In this document: one piece after another, positions 15,914 to 26,161 of the stretch
Layout of the letters: each line of letters begins with the position of its first letter
Numbering within the stretch: position 1 is the stretch's first letter
Origin: Mycobacterium sp. GA-0227b
Lineage (GTDB): Bacteria > Actinomycetota > Actinomycetes > Mycobacteriales > Mycobacteriaceae
DNA length: 64,000 nucleotides
Direction: 5' to 3'
Assembly: GCF_001499855.1 (NCBI RefSeq)
Contig: NZ_LQIK01000004.1
Coordinates: forward strand, 1-64,000
Notes under the pieces: generated by a model
The model's input: only the letters and a program-made list of their open reading frames with translations
What the model was told of the DNA's origin: nothing
Databases searched by the model: none
Made by a program: the position numbers and the translations under genes

Positions 15914-18169
15914 ATGACTGCCGAGCAGCCGACCATCATCTACACGCTGACCGACGAGGCGCCGCTGCTGGCGACCTATGCGTTCCTGCCGATCATTCGC
16001 ACGTTCACCGAACCGGCCGGCATCAACGTCGAAACCAGCGACATCTCGGTGGCGGCGCGCATCCTCGCCGAGTTCTCCGACCGGCTGACCGAAGAGCAGC
16101 GGGTGCCCGACAACCTGGCCCGGCTCGGCGAGCTGACCCAGCAGCCGGACACCAACATCATCAAGCTGCCGAACATCAGCGCCTCGGTGCCTCAGCTGCT
16201 GGCCGCGATCAAGGAGTTGAAGGGCAAGGGCTACGACCTGCCGGACTATCCCGGTGAGCCGAAGACCGACGAGGAGAAGCAGGTCAAGGAACGCTACGCC
16301 AAGGTTCTCGGCAGCGCAGTGAATCCGGTTCTGCGGCAAGGTAATTCGGACCGTCGCGCGCCGAAGGCCGTCAAGGAGTACGCGCGCAAGCACCCGCACA
16401 GCATGGGGGAGTGGTCGCAGGCGTCGCGCACTCACGTGGCGACCATGAAGCGCGGCGACTTCTACCACGGCGAGAAGTCGATGACGCTCGACAAGGATCG
16501 CAAGGTCAAGATGGTGCTCGAGACGAAAAGCGGCGAGACTCTCGTCCTCAAGCCGGAAGTGGCGCTCGACGACGGCGACATCATCGACAGCATGTTCATG
16601 AGCAAACAGGCGCTGTGCGAATTCTTCGAAGAGCAGATCGAGGACGCCTACAAGACCGGCGTGATGTTCTCGCTGCACGTCAAGGCCACCATGATGAAGG
16701 TGTCGCACCCGATCGTGTTCGGACACGCGGTGAAGGTCTTCTACAAGGAGGCGTTCGCCAAGCACCAGAAGGTACTCGACGAACTCGGGGTCAACGTCAA
16801 CAACGGAATGTCGGATCTGTACGACAAGATCCAGTCGCTGCCGGCGTCGCAGCGCGAAGAGATCGTCCAGGACATCCACGCCGTGCATGAGCACCGGCCG
16901 GAACTGGCCATGGTCGACTCCGCCCGAGGCATCACCAACTTCCACTCACCGTCCGACGTGATCGTCGACGCGTCGATGCCGGCCATGATCCGGCTCGGCG
17001 GCAAGATGTACGGCGCCGATGGCCGGACCAAGGACACCAAGGCGGTGAACCCGGAATCCACGTTCAGCCGCATCTATCAGGAGATGGTCAACTTCTGTAA
17101 GACCCACGGGCAGTTCGATCCCACCACCATGGGCACGGTTCCGAACGTCGGGTTGATGGCGCAGAAGGCCGAGGAGTACGGCAGCCACGACAAGACCTTC
17201 GAGATTCCCGAGGACGGCGTCGCCAACATCGTCGACATCGACACCGGCGAGGTGCTGTTGACGCAGAACGTCGAGACCGGCGACATCTGGCGGATGCCGG
17301 TGGTCAAGGACGCCGCGATCCGGGACTGGGTCAAGCTGGCCGTCACGCGGGCCCGCGCCTCGGACATGACGGCGCTGTTCTGGCTCGACACCGAGCGTCC
17401 ACACGAGGTCGAGCTGCGCAAGAAGGTCAAGGAGTACCTGAACGAGCACGACACCGAGGGCCTGAAAATCCAGATCATGCCGCAGGTGTGGGCGATGCGG
17501 TACACGCTGGAGCGGTTGATCCGCGGCCAGGACACCATCGCCGTCACCGGCAACATCCTGCGCGACTACCTGACCGACCTGTTCCCGATCCTCGAGTTGG
17601 GCACCAGCGCCAAGATGCTCTCGATCGTGCCGCTGATGGCCGGTGGCGGCATGTACGAGACGGGCGCGGGCGGTTCGGCCCCCAAGCACGTCCACCAGCT
17701 GGTCGAGGAGAACCACCTGCGCTGGGACTCGCTTGGCGAATTCCTCGCCCTCGGCGCGTGTTTCGAGGACATCGGCCGTAAGACCGACAACAAGCGCGCC
17801 GTGTTGCTGGGCAAGACGCTCGACTCGGCGATCGGAAAGCTGTTGGACAACAACAAGAGCCCGTCGCGCAAGACCGGCGAGCTGGACAACCGGGGCAGCC
17901 AGTTCTATCTCGCCATGTACTGGGCGCAGGAGCTCGCCGAGCAGACCGACGACAAGGAACTGGCCGACCACTTCGCCGGGCTGGCCAAGACGCTGGGCGA
18001 GAACGAGGACGCCATCGTCACCGAACTCGCTGAGGTGCAAGGTGACTCGGTTGACATCGGCGGTTACTACTACCCGGACCGCGAGAAGACCACGGCAGTG
18101 ATGCGGCCGAGCAAGACGCTGAACTCGGTGCTGGAAGGCGCGACGGAACAGCCGGTGACGGAGGGTTAG
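15914..18169 (+). CDS. icd2: Monomeric NADP-dependent isocitrate dehydrogenase
   Basis: A 751-residue protein of the large, monomeric IDH class, which converts isocitrate to 2-oxoglutarate with NADP in the TCA cycle. Marks include the [19 protein letters not shown]-terminus, [39 protein letters not shown] (substrate-binding Ser/Asn/Arg), [15 protein letters not shown] and [12 protein letters not shown] near the cofactor site. The length matches the family (~740). The ATG has GGAGA upstream. It ends convergently, sharing TTAG with the hydrolase gene. Confidence 0.97.
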   Translation: MTAEQPTIIYTLTDEAPLLATYAFLPIIRTFTEPAGINVETSDISVAARILAEFSDRLTEEQRVPDNLARLGELTQQPDTNIIKLPNISASVPQLLAAIKELKGKGYDLPDYPGEPKTDEEKQVKERYAKVLGSAVNPVLRQGNSDRRAPKAVKEYARKHPHSMGEWSQASRTHVATMKRGDFYHGEKSMTLDKDRKVKMVLETKSGETLVLKPEVALDDGDIIDSMFMSKQALCEFFEEQIEDAYKTGVMFSLHVKATMMKVSHPIVFGHAVKVFYKEAFAKHQKVLDELGVNVNNGMSDLYDKIQSLPASQREEIVQDIHAVHEHRPELAMVDSARGITNFHSPSDVIVDASMPAMIRLGGKMYGADGRTKDTKAVNPESTFSRIYQEMVNFCKTHGQFDPTTMGTVPNVGLMAQKAEEYGSHDKTFEIPEDGVANIVDIDTGEVLLTQNVETGDIWRMPVVKDAAIRDWVKLAVTRARASDMTALFWLDTERPHEVELRKKVKEYLNEHDTEGLKIQIMPQVWAMRYTLERLIRGQDTIAVTGNILRDYLTDLFPILELGTSAKMLSIVPLMAGGGMYETGAGGSAPKHVHQLVEENHLRWDSLGEFLALGACFEDIGRKTDNKRAVLLGKTLDSAIGKLLDNNKSPSRKTGELDNRGSQFYLAMYWAQELAEQTDDKELADHFAGLAKTLGENEDAIVTELAEVQGDSVDIGGYYYPDREKTTAVMRPSKTLNSVLEGATEQPVTEG

Positions 18170-19002
18170 CCGCCGAGCGCTTCCCTCGGTTGCGGTGTCG
18201 TGTACCGGTCGACGAACCCGAGGATCACGTCGGCGACCCGTTGCGGCGCTTCGAACATCGGGATGTGCCCGACATCGTCGAGGTGGGTGACCTCGGTGCT
18301 CGACGGTAGATGCGTGCTGAAATGGCGGGTGAACCGCGGATGCGGCAGCACCCGGTCCTTCTCGCAGATCACCAGGTGTGTCGGCGCTTTGCCTTCGGCG
18401 AGTTCGAGAAGACCCGGCATCAACAGCGCCTTCACCAACAACTGGTAGTAGGCCGGGCAATGGGTGACGTCGTCGATGATGTCGACGAGGTCTTCGTCGG
18501 ACAGCCGGTCCGGGGTGGCGCTGATCGGGAAGTGCGCCAGGTAGCGGGTGAACGGCAACTTCAGGACGCGCTGGCGGAACGCGAGCGTGAACAGCCAGAC
18601 GGGCATGCCGGCCAGGAATTTGCCGACGATCTCGAACTTGGCGGGCGTGTAGCGACTCCAGCCACCGGCCGGTGCGATACCGGTCAGCGTGCGGGCCCGG
18701 CCGCGGCGTTCCAACTCGAAGGCCACCCAGCCGCCGAGCGAATTACCGACGATGTGCGCGGTGTCCCAGCCGAGTGCATCGAGCCGGCGTTCGACGTCGT
18801 CGGCCAGTTCGGCCGTGTCGAGGAAGTAGTGGCCCTTCACGCCGCCGTTGTGTCCGGGCATGGTGGGGGCGAGGACCTCGTACCGGCCGGTGTCGGCGAT
18901 CAGCGGGGCGACTTTCTTCCACACGTTCTGCGACATCATGAACGGGTGTAGCAACAGCATTGGCTCCCCGGAGCCGAGGTGGATCGGTGCGCGCTCGCTC
19001 AT
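18166..19002 (-). CDS. Alpha/beta hydrolase
   Basis: A 278-residue hydrolase with the oxyanion motif LLLHPF, the nucleophile elbow HIVGNSLGGW (Ser88), a probable acid in ICEKDRVLPHP, and the catalytic histidine in LDDVGHIPMFEAP near the C-terminus. A lid region around residues 120-190 is hydrophobic (VGKFLAGMPVWLFTLAF), suggesting a lipophilic ester or ring-cleavage substrate. The start at 19002 was chosen as the family-like N-terminus. It corresponds in position to the Rv3337/Rv3338 region of M. tuberculosis. Confidence 0.85.
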   Translation of the reverse strand: MSERAPIHLGSGEPMLLLHPFMMSQNVWKKVAPLIADTGRYEVLAPTMPGHNGGVKGHYFLDTAELADDVERRLDALGWDTAHIVGNSLGGWVAFELERRGRARTLTGIAPAGGWSRYTPAKFEIVGKFLAGMPVWLFTLAFRQRVLKLPFTRYLAHFPISATPDRLSDEDLVDIIDDVTHCPAYYQLLVKALLMPGLLELAEGKAPTHLVICEKDRVLPHPRFTRHFSTHLPSSTEVTHLDDVGHIPMFEAPQRVADVILGFVDRYTTPQPREALGG

Positions 19003-19061
19003 CAGCCCGACATTAAGGTGATACCGGCGGTACCGCAAGTGCGTCGGTAGGGTCGCCCGCT

Positions 19062-19868
19062 GTGAGTTCGCTGATCGTGAGCACCGTCAACGTCAACGGC
19101 ATCCGGGCCGCCGTCAAGCAGCGGTCTGCGCAGAACCTCGGGCTGTTGCCCTGGCTGGCCGAGACCACCGCCGATGTGGTGTGCCTACAGGAGACCAGGG
19201 CCGACGACGCGCAGTTGGCTTCGGCGTTGGCCCCGGCGCTGTCCGACGGTTGGCATTTGGCGTCCGCCGAACCGCATGTCAAGGGCCGCAGCGGCGTTGC
19301 CGTTCTATCCCGGCACCCGATCGAGGCCGCGCGGCTCATCGAGTCCGAAGAATTCGGGTCGCACGGGCGGTACCTGGAGGCCGACACCGCCGGGCTGACG
19401 GTCGCCAGCGTGTACATCCAGACCGGCGAGGCGGACACGCCGCGACAGTTGGAGAAGGAGCGGTTCATGGCGGTGCTCGCCGCGCGGATGGCGAAGCTGC
19501 AGTGCGCGGGCCGCGAAGCCGTCGTCTGCGGCGACTGGAACATCGCCCACACCGAGAACGACATCAAGAACTGGAAGGGCAACGTCAAGAAGTCGGGCTT
19601 CCTGCCGGCCGAACGGCAGTGGCTCAGCGAGCTTCTCGGGACGGGCTGGGTGGACGTGGTCCGCGAGTTGCATCCCGATCAGCCGGGCCCGTACGCGTGG
19701 TGGTCGTGGCGGGGCCGCGCGTTCGACAACGACGCGGGTTGGCGCATCGACTACCAGTTGGCGACGCCGGATCTGGCGGGGCGCGCGGTGGCGGCACGGG
19801 TCGAGCGTGCGGCGGCATACGCGCTGCGCTGGTCCGACCATGCGCCGGTGACGGTCGAATACCGATAG
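19062..19868 (+). CDS. xthA: Exodeoxyribonuclease III
   Basis: A 268-residue AP endonuclease/3'-5' exonuclease of the ExoIII family, acting in base-excision repair. All catalytic blocks are seen: STVNVNGIRAAV, CLQETRADD (metal Glu), SGVAVLSRHP, VYIQTGEAD (Tyr), VVCGDWNIAHTENDIKNWKG (Asp/Asn), WRIDYQLATPDL and the final SDHAPVTVEY (Asp-His). The GTG start at 19062 is 59 bp from the divergent hydrolase gene. Confidence 0.95.
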   Translation: MSSLIVSTVNVNGIRAAVKQRSAQNLGLLPWLAETTADVVCLQETRADDAQLASALAPALSDGWHLASAEPHVKGRSGVAVLSRHPIEAARLIESEEFGSHGRYLEADTAGLTVASVYIQTGEADTPRQLEKERFMAVLAARMAKLQCAGREAVVCGDWNIAHTENDIKNWKGNVKKSGFLPAERQWLSELLGTGWVDVVRELHPDQPGPYAWWSWRGRAFDNDAGWRIDYQLATPDLAGRAVAARVERAAAYALRWSDHAPVTVEYR

Positions 19869-19905
19869 GGTCGATCAATCCGGTGCGTCGGGAGGAGCGC
19901 AGGCC

Positions 19906-21264
19906 ATGACCGTAGACAACGAAGTGCCCCGCCGCCATCGCGTGGTCATCATCGGGTCGGGCTTCGGTGGCCTGTTCGCCGCCAAACACCTCAAACGAGC
20001 CGACGTCGACGTCACGCTGATCGCCAAGACGACGCACCATCTGTTCCAGCCGCTGCTGTACCAGGTGGCGACGGGCATCCTGTCCGTCGGCGAGATCGCG
20101 CCGGCGACGCGAATCATCTTGCGCAAGCAGAAGAATGCCGAGGTGCTGCTCGGTGAGGTCGTCGGCGTCGACCTCGAGAACAAGACCGTCACCTCCAAGC
20201 TGCTCGACTGGGAGCGGGTGGTTCCCTTCGACAGCCTGATCGTGGCCGCGGGCGCGCAGCAGTCGTATTTCGGCAATGACCATTTCGAGGCTTTCGCGCC
20301 CGGCATGAAGACCATCGACGACGCCCTCGAACTACGCGGCCGCATCCTCGGCGCGTTCGAAGCGGCCGAGGTGACGACGTCGGCCGACGAACGGCAACGC
20401 CGGCTGACCTTTGTCGTCGTCGGTGGCGGACCGACCGGTGTCGAGGTGGTCGGGCAGATCGCCGAGCTCGCAGATCGGACCCTGACGGGGGCGTTCCGCA
20501 CGATCGACCCGACCGAGGCGCGGGTGATCCTGATCGAGGCGGCCGGGGCGGTGATGCCGCCGATGGGCCCCAAGCTCGGGCTCAAGGCGCAGCGTCGGCT
20601 GGAGAAGCTCGGTGTCGAGGTCAAGCTGAACACCATGGTGACCGACGTGGACTACAAGGGTCTGACCGTCAAGGAGAAGGACGGATCCGAGTACCGGATC
20701 GAGTGCGCCGTCAAGGTCTGGTCGGCCGGCGTGCAGGCCAGCCCGCTCGGCAAGCTCGTCGCCGAGCAGTCCGACGGCACTGAAGTCGATCGGGCGGGCC
20801 GGGTGGTCGTCGAACCCGATCTCACCGTCAAGGGCCACCCGAACGTCTTCGTGATCGGCGACCTGATGAGCGTGCCCGGCGTGCCGGGGCAGGCGCCGGG
20901 CGCCATTCAGGGCGCCAAGTACGCCACCAAGCTGATCAAGAGTGAACTCAAGGGTGCCGACCCGACGACCCGAAAACCGTTCAAGTACCTCGACAAAGGC
21001 AGCATGGCGACGGTGTCGCGGTTCTCGGCGGTCTGCAAGGTCGGCAAGCTCGAGTTCGGCGGGTTCATCGCCTGGCTGGCCTGGCTCGGCCTGCATCTGT
21101 ACTACCTGGTCGGCAGCCGCAACCGTGTCGCCGCCGTGTTTTCCTGGTTCGTCACCTTCCTGGGCAGGGGCCGCGGGCAGATGACGATCACCGAGCGGTG
21201 GGTGTTCGCGCGGCGGGCGCTCGAACAGGTGCGGGACCAGGAGACTCCGCGCGCCATCGGGTGA
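19906..21264 (+). CDS. ndh: Type II NADH dehydrogenase (NDH-2)
   Basis: A 452-residue membrane-associated, non-proton-pumping NADH:quinone oxidoreductase. The FAD Rossmann motif is VVIIGSGFGGLFAAKHL and the NAD motif is FVVVGGGPTGVEVVGQIAEL. The quinone-site sequence THHLFQPLLYQVATG and the second FAD motif NVFVIGDLMSVPGVPGQAPGAIQGAKY are intact. The hydrophobic C-terminus (GGFIAWLAWLGLHLYYLVGS) anchors it to the membrane. It may be a second ndh copy, as mycobacteria often carry ndh and ndhA. GGAGGAGCGC precedes the ATG. Confidence 0.94.
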   Translation: MTVDNEVPRRHRVVIIGSGFGGLFAAKHLKRADVDVTLIAKTTHHLFQPLLYQVATGILSVGEIAPATRIILRKQKNAEVLLGEVVGVDLENKTVTSKLLDWERVVPFDSLIVAAGAQQSYFGNDHFEAFAPGMKTIDDALELRGRILGAFEAAEVTTSADERQRRLTFVVVGGGPTGVEVVGQIAELADRTLTGAFRTIDPTEARVILIEAAGAVMPPMGPKLGLKAQRRLEKLGVEVKLNTMVTDVDYKGLTVKEKDGSEYRIECAVKVWSAGVQASPLGKLVAEQSDGTEVDRAGRVVVEPDLTVKGHPNVFVIGDLMSVPGVPGQAPGAIQGAKYATKLIKSELKGADPTTRKPFKYLDKGSMATVSRFSAVCKVGKLEFGGFIAWLAWLGLHLYYLVGSRNRVAAVFSWFVTFLGRGRGQMTITERWVFARRALEQVRDQETPRAIG

Positions 21265-21275
21265 CTTGGGCACGT

Positions 21276-21298
21276 TTTGGAGGGTTCACCGCTCCAAA
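21276..21298. terminator. Hairpin between ndh and trpS
   Basis: TTTGGAG (21276-21282) pairs with CTCCAAA (21292-21298) around a 9-nt loop, just after the ndh stop and before trpS. There is no U-tract, as is usual for mycobacterial terminators. It could instead be a regulatory element of trpS. Confidence 0.5.
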
Positions 21299-21319
21299 CG
21301 GTGCACAAATCGCTTGTGA

Positions 21320-22351
<1,032 letters not shown>

Positions 22352-22369
22352 AGTGTTGGGGAGGCTGGC

Positions 22370-23404
22370 ATGACCCATGCCGAGCCGGATGACAAGCCGG
22401 GGTTCGTCGATCGGTTCCGGGCGCGGTATCGCTGGTTCGACCACGCCATGCGAGCGCAGGAGCGCTACAAGGACAGTAAGGGCGACTTCTACGCGGCCGG
22501 CATCACCTACTTCACGATCTTCGCGCTGTTCCCCTTGCTGATGGTCGGCTTCGCCATCGCCGGTTTCATCCTGGCCAGCCAGCCGGAGCTGCTCGCCGAG
22601 ATCCAAGACCGGATCAGGGCGTCGGTGTCCGGTGACTCCGGCACCCAACTGGTGGAGCTGATGGACTCGGCGATCGAGTCCCGCACCTCGGTCGGAGTCA
22701 TCGGCTTGCTCGCCGCGGTGTGGGCGGGGCTGGGCTGGATGGCGAATCTGCGTGAGGCGCTGAGCCAGATGTGGGGTCTGACGCGCGGGGAGCCCAAAGG
22801 CTTCCTGCGCACCAAGCTGTCGGACCTGACGGCGATCGCCGGCCTGTTCCTCGCGATCGCACTCACTGTCGCGCTGACCGTGGTCAGCAGTTCCGGTTTG
22901 GCGCGCAAAGCGGTGGAATGGGTTGGGCTGCAGGATGTCCCGGGCATGAGCGTGCTGTTGCGGGTGGTTTCACTGTTGGTTTCGGTGTTGATCAGCTGGC
23001 TGCTGTTCACCTGGATCATCTCGCGGCTGCCCCGCGAATCCGTCAGCTTCCGCTCCGCGCTACGAGCCGGGCTGTTGGCGGCGGTGGCGTTCGAGATCTT
23101 CAAGCAGGTGGCGTCAATCTACCTGCAGTCGGTCGTGACCGGCCCGGCGGGGGCGACCTTCGGCCCGGTGCTGGGCCTGATGGTGTTCGCCTACATCACG
23201 TCGCGCCTCATCCTGTTCGCCACGGCGTGGGCCGCCACGTCGACCGAAAACCTCGAGGCCGCGCCCGTCGAACCGCCGGGCCTCGCCCGAATCGCACCGC
23301 GGGTGCAGGTGCATGAGGGCGTCGGCGCGGGCGGTGTGCTGACCGCAGCCGCGGTGGGAGCGCTTGGCGCGCTGGGGATTTCGCGATGGACCCGCGATCG
23401 TTAG
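22370..23404 (+). CDS. YihY/virulence factor BrkB family membrane protein (YhjD-like)
   Basis: A 344-residue inner-membrane protein with about six helices. The family signature AAGITYFTIFALFPLLMVGFA near residue 45 is present. Further marks are GWMANLREALSQMWGL and the last helices FGPVLGLMVFAYITSRLILF. The N-terminal DRFRARYRWFDHAMRAQERY is amphipathic and cytoplasmic. The molecular function of the family is unsettled (proposed transport roles). It overlaps convergently with the guanidinium exporter gene in TTAG. Confidence 0.88.
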   Translation: MTHAEPDDKPGFVDRFRARYRWFDHAMRAQERYKDSKGDFYAAGITYFTIFALFPLLMVGFAIAGFILASQPELLAEIQDRIRASVSGDSGTQLVELMDSAIESRTSVGVIGLLAAVWAGLGWMANLREALSQMWGLTRGEPKGFLRTKLSDLTAIAGLFLAIALTVALTVVSSSGLARKAVEWVGLQDVPGMSVLLRVVSLLVSVLISWLLFTWIISRLPRESVSFRSALRAGLLAAVAFEIFKQVASIYLQSVVTGPAGATFGPVLGLMVFAYITSRLILFATAWAATSTENLEAAPVEPPGLARIAPRVQVHEGVGAGGVLTAAAVGALGALGISRWTRDR

Positions 23405-23715
23405 CTGACCGCTTTGAGCCCGACCACACAGCCGATGATGCCGACGATCAACAGCACCTTGATCGCCGACGCGCTTTCGGCTCCGGTGATCATCGCGTAG
23501 GCGACGGTCAGCGCCGCGCCGATCCCGACCCAGACCGCATAGCTGGTGCCGGGGGGCAAGCTGCGCATCGCGAAGCCCAGGCCGACCATCGACAGCACCA
23601 GTGCCACCAGGAACACCGTCGACGGGCCCACGCGGGTGAAGCCCTCCGTCTTGCTGAGCGCGGACGCCCACACCGCTTCCAGAACTCCCGACACGGCCAG
23701 AATCAACCAAGCCAT
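23401..23715 (-). CDS. gdx: Guanidinium exporter Gdx (SugE-type SMR protein)
   Basis: A 104-residue small multidrug resistance-family protein with four helices, assembling as an antiparallel dimer. The residues that define the guanidinium-exporting Gdx subgroup are all in place: Glu13, Trp16, Ser42, Tyr59 and Trp62 (GVLEAVWAS, LVLSMVGL, LPPGTSYAVWVGIGA). Gdx proteins exchange guanidinium for protons. The guanidine-III riboswitch immediately upstream supports this substrate directly. A GTG at 23718 is an alternative start. Confidence 0.92.
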   Translation of the reverse strand: MAWLILAVSGVLEAVWASALSKTEGFTRVGPSTVFLVALVLSMVGLGFAMRSLPPGTSYAVWVGIGAALTVAYAMITGAESASAIKVLLIVGIIGCVVGLKAVS

Positions 23716-23729
23716 CACACAACTCCGTC

Positions 23730-23772
23730 GGCGCCGTCTTGTCGCTGGCCGGGTACGGTGCCCCTCGTCCGG
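23730..23772 (-). promoter_or_regulatory. Guanidine-III (ykkC-III) riboswitch
   Basis: Read on the minus strand, the segment begins CCGGACGAGG and continues GGCACCGTACCCGGCCAG, then CGACAAGACGGCGCC. This closely matches the compact ykkC-III aptamer known from actinobacteria: the CCGGACGAGG start, the CCGTACCCGG block, and GACAAGACGGCGC forming the 3' pseudoknot strand. It ends 14 nt before the gdx ATG, so guanidine binding could expose the ribosome-binding site. Confidence 0.88.
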
Positions 23773-23831
23773 ATCGCATGGTTCACATGCCAATCGCTGT
23801 CCACGGTAGCAAAGGAGTAGGGTCCCGCTGC

Positions 23832-24788
23832 GTGGCGTTGTCGACACCGTGGTCCCGTCGGATGGGGCTGGAGGCGCCGATCGTCAACGCCCCGATAGGC
23901 GGAGCGGCGGGCGGCGCCCTGGCCGCGGCGGTGTCTCGGGCGGGTGGGCTCGGCATGATCGGGATGGGCAGTTCGGCGACAGCCGCGGGGCTGGCGGCTG
24001 AACTGCCGCACTTGTCCGGACTTTCGCATCCGTTCGGCATCGGGCTCGTGCACTGGGTGATGGAGGCCGAGCCCGACCTGCTGGAGGTCGCGCTGTCGGC
24101 GAAGCCCGCGCTGTTGTCCGTGAGTTTCGGCGACGACTGGTCGTGGGTGCGCAGAGCCCACGACGCGGGTGTGCCGGTGGCTGTGCAAGTGGCCGACGTG
24201 ACCGCCGCGCGGCGCGCGGTGGACGCCGGTGTCGACGTGGTGGTGGCGCGCGGAGCCGAAGGGGGAGGACACGGCGAGCCGCGCGTCGGCACCCTGCCGT
24301 TGCTCGCGGAGGTGCTCGACGAGATGCCCGTGCCTGTGCTTGCCGCGGGCGGCATCGCCTCCGGTCGAGGCGTGGCCGCGGTTCTGGCCGCGGGAGCCGC
24401 CGGCGCGTGGCTCGGCACCGTGTTCACCACCTGCACCGAGGCTTTGACGTCGCCCGCCGCCCGGGTACGGCTTCTTGCGGCGCGCGGTGTCGACACGGCG
24501 ACCACGCGGGTTTTCGACGTGGCGCAGGAATACCCTTGGCCTGCAACGCTTCCCGAGCGGGTTCTGCGCAACGATTTCGTGGACCGCTTCGATGGTCGCG
24601 AGGACCTCCTCGACGCCGACGCCCGCGAGGCTCTCGCGTCGGCGGTCGCCACCGAGGACTATCGAGTGGCGCCCGTCAACGCCGGACAGGGCGTGGGCAT
24701 GGTGCGCGAACCGCGGTCGGCCGCCGAGGTCATCGAATCGCTGTGCGCCGAGGCCGAGCGACTGCTGCGGCCGTGGGGCGAGGTTTAG
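23832..24788 (+). CDS. Nitronate monooxygenase (2-nitropropane dioxygenase family)
   Basis: A 318-residue FMN-dependent TIM-barrel protein. Marks are [20 protein letters not shown] at the N-terminus, [33 protein letters not shown], the conserved [14 protein letters not shown], and the phosphate-binding [22 protein letters not shown]. NMOs oxidise toxic alkyl nitronates such as propionate-3-nitronate. The GTG at 23832 gives the usual start just before [13 protein letters not shown]; upstream in-frame codons run into the neighbouring riboswitch. It overlaps dacB1 convergently in TTAG. Confidence 0.87.
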   Translation: MALSTPWSRRMGLEAPIVNAPIGGAAGGALAAAVSRAGGLGMIGMGSSATAAGLAAELPHLSGLSHPFGIGLVHWVMEAEPDLLEVALSAKPALLSVSFGDDWSWVRRAHDAGVPVAVQVADVTAARRAVDAGVDVVVARGAEGGGHGEPRVGTLPLLAEVLDEMPVPVLAAGGIASGRGVAAVLAAGAAGAWLGTVFTTCTEALTSPAARVRLLAARGVDTATTRVFDVAQEYPWPATLPERVLRNDFVDRFDGREDLLDADAREALASAVATEDYRVAPVNAGQGVGMVREPRSAAEVIESLCAEAERLLRPWGEV

Positions 24789-26008
24789 TGCTGTGGTCGC
24801 CGGTTCAGTGACCGGGCGCCCATGATCAACCCGAACACGATCACGCTGCCGACCACCGCGACGCCGACCCGCACCGGCATCGCGTCGACGTCCGACAGCA
24901 TCGGCGCGGCGTTGACTGCCGGGTTCGCGCCGTCGGCGCTCGGCTTGGGGTCGAGCAGCGACGGGTCCGGCTCGATCAAGGTGCCCACGCTGGTGCCCGG
25001 GGGCGTCGCGAAGCCGTAGTCGAGCAGATGTGCCGCCTGTGCCCACGGAGCGATCGGCTGGCGGGTGCCCTTCAGGAGCACGGCGACGAGTCGGCGGCCG
25101 TCGCGGTCGGCCGCGCCGACGAAGGTCTGGCCGGCGTCGTCGGTGTAACCGGTCTTACCGCCCATCGCGCCGGGGTAGTTGAGCAGCAGCTTGTTGTCGT
25201 TCTCGATCGGATATCCGGCATCACCGCGGCCGGGGAAGTCGAACGTCTTGGTGGACACGATGTCGGCGAAGATCGGGTTGCGCCAGGCGTAGCGGTAGAA
25301 CAGCGCCATGTCGTAGGCCGATGTGCTCATGCCGGGACCGTCGAGGCCGGACGGCGTCGCCACCCTGGTGTCGAGGCCGCCGAGCTTGCGGGCCAGGTCG
25401 TTGAGTTTCCTCAGCGTGGCGTCCCAGCCGCCGAGTTGGCGCGCCAGCGCGTATGCGGCGTCGTTGCCCGAGTACATCAGCAACCCGTGCAGCAGGTCGT
25501 TGATCGAGTAGTGGCCCCCTTCGCCGACTCCGACCTTGGTGCCTTCCTGGCGGGCATCCTCGGCGGTGCCCGGCACGACGCGGTGGATCGGCAACTCCTT
25601 GATCGCCTGCATGGCGGTCAGCACCTTGATGATGCTGGCGGGCCGGTGCCTGCCGTGCGGGTCCTTGGCCGCGATGACGTCGCCGGTGTCGAGGTCGGCG
25701 ACCAGCCACGCCTCGGCGGAGACGTCGTTGGGCAGCGGCGGCGTCCCCGGCGCGGTGATGATGCCGCAGCCGGACAACTTCTCGCCGCCCATCGGTGTGG
25801 CGGGCACCGGCAGCGGAGCGGGCGGCGCCTCACCGGGTTTGGGCACTTCGGAGGCGTCGACGGCCGGCGGGGTCACCTCGCGGTACGGGCACGCGTTGGC
25901 CTCCGGCGCGGCTGGCGGCTGAGCACTTGCCACAGCGGGCGCTGCGGCTACGAACAAGGCCGCTGCCAGCACGGCGGCGCGGTTCAACGAATTTCGAAAC
26001 TTCGCCAT
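24785..26008 (-). CDS. dacB1: D-alanyl-D-alanine carboxypeptidase DacB1
   Basis: A 407-residue penicillin-binding protein that trims peptidoglycan stem peptides in the periplasm. It has a signal sequence ([13 protein letters not shown], about 17-29), a proline-rich segment, and the serine peptidase S11 triad motifs SIIK (125-128), SGN (180-182) and KTG (285-287). A C-terminal hydrophobic segment ([20 protein letters not shown]) followed by arginines anchors it in the membrane. Position and length match Rv3330. Confidence 0.95.
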   Translation of the reverse strand: MAKFRNSLNRAAVLAAALFVAAAPAVASAQPPAAPEANACPYREVTPPAVDASEVPKPGEAPPAPLPVPATPMGGEKLSGCGIITAPGTPPLPNDVSAEAWLVADLDTGDVIAAKDPHGRHRPASIIKVLTAMQAIKELPIHRVVPGTAEDARQEGTKVGVGEGGHYSINDLLHGLLMYSGNDAAYALARQLGGWDATLRKLNDLARKLGGLDTRVATPSGLDGPGMSTSAYDMALFYRYAWRNPIFADIVSTKTFDFPGRGDAGYPIENDNKLLLNYPGAMGGKTGYTDDAGQTFVGAADRDGRRLVAVLLKGTRQPIAPWAQAAHLLDYGFATPPGTSVGTLIEPDPSLLDPKPSADGANPAVNAAPMLSDVDAMPVRVGVAVVGSVIVFGLIMGARSLNRRPQH

Positions 26009-26096
26009 CGAGCGCAGATTAAGGCGTATTCGCGAGGATCCCGCGGAGGCGCGCTGTGACTGCTGTTACTCAAGTTTCATTTGTGACTGGCGGTTC

Positions 26097-26161
26097 ACGC
26101 CGAGTGCACGCTTGACGTACGCCTAATCGGCATTTGTGTACAACACGCGTGCACTCGGCGT
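26097..26161. terminator. Long hairpin between the SMP-30-like gene and dacB1
   Basis: A perfect 15-bp inverted repeat, ACGCCGAGTGCACGC (26097-26111) and GCGTGCACTCGGCGT (26147-26161), surrounds a 35-nt loop whose edges can pair further (TTG, GTAC). It starts at the stop codon of the SMP-30-like gene and lies upstream of dacB1, both on the minus strand. A terminator for the upstream gene is the simplest reading. The unusually long arms also fit a dispersed repeat. Confidence 0.6.
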
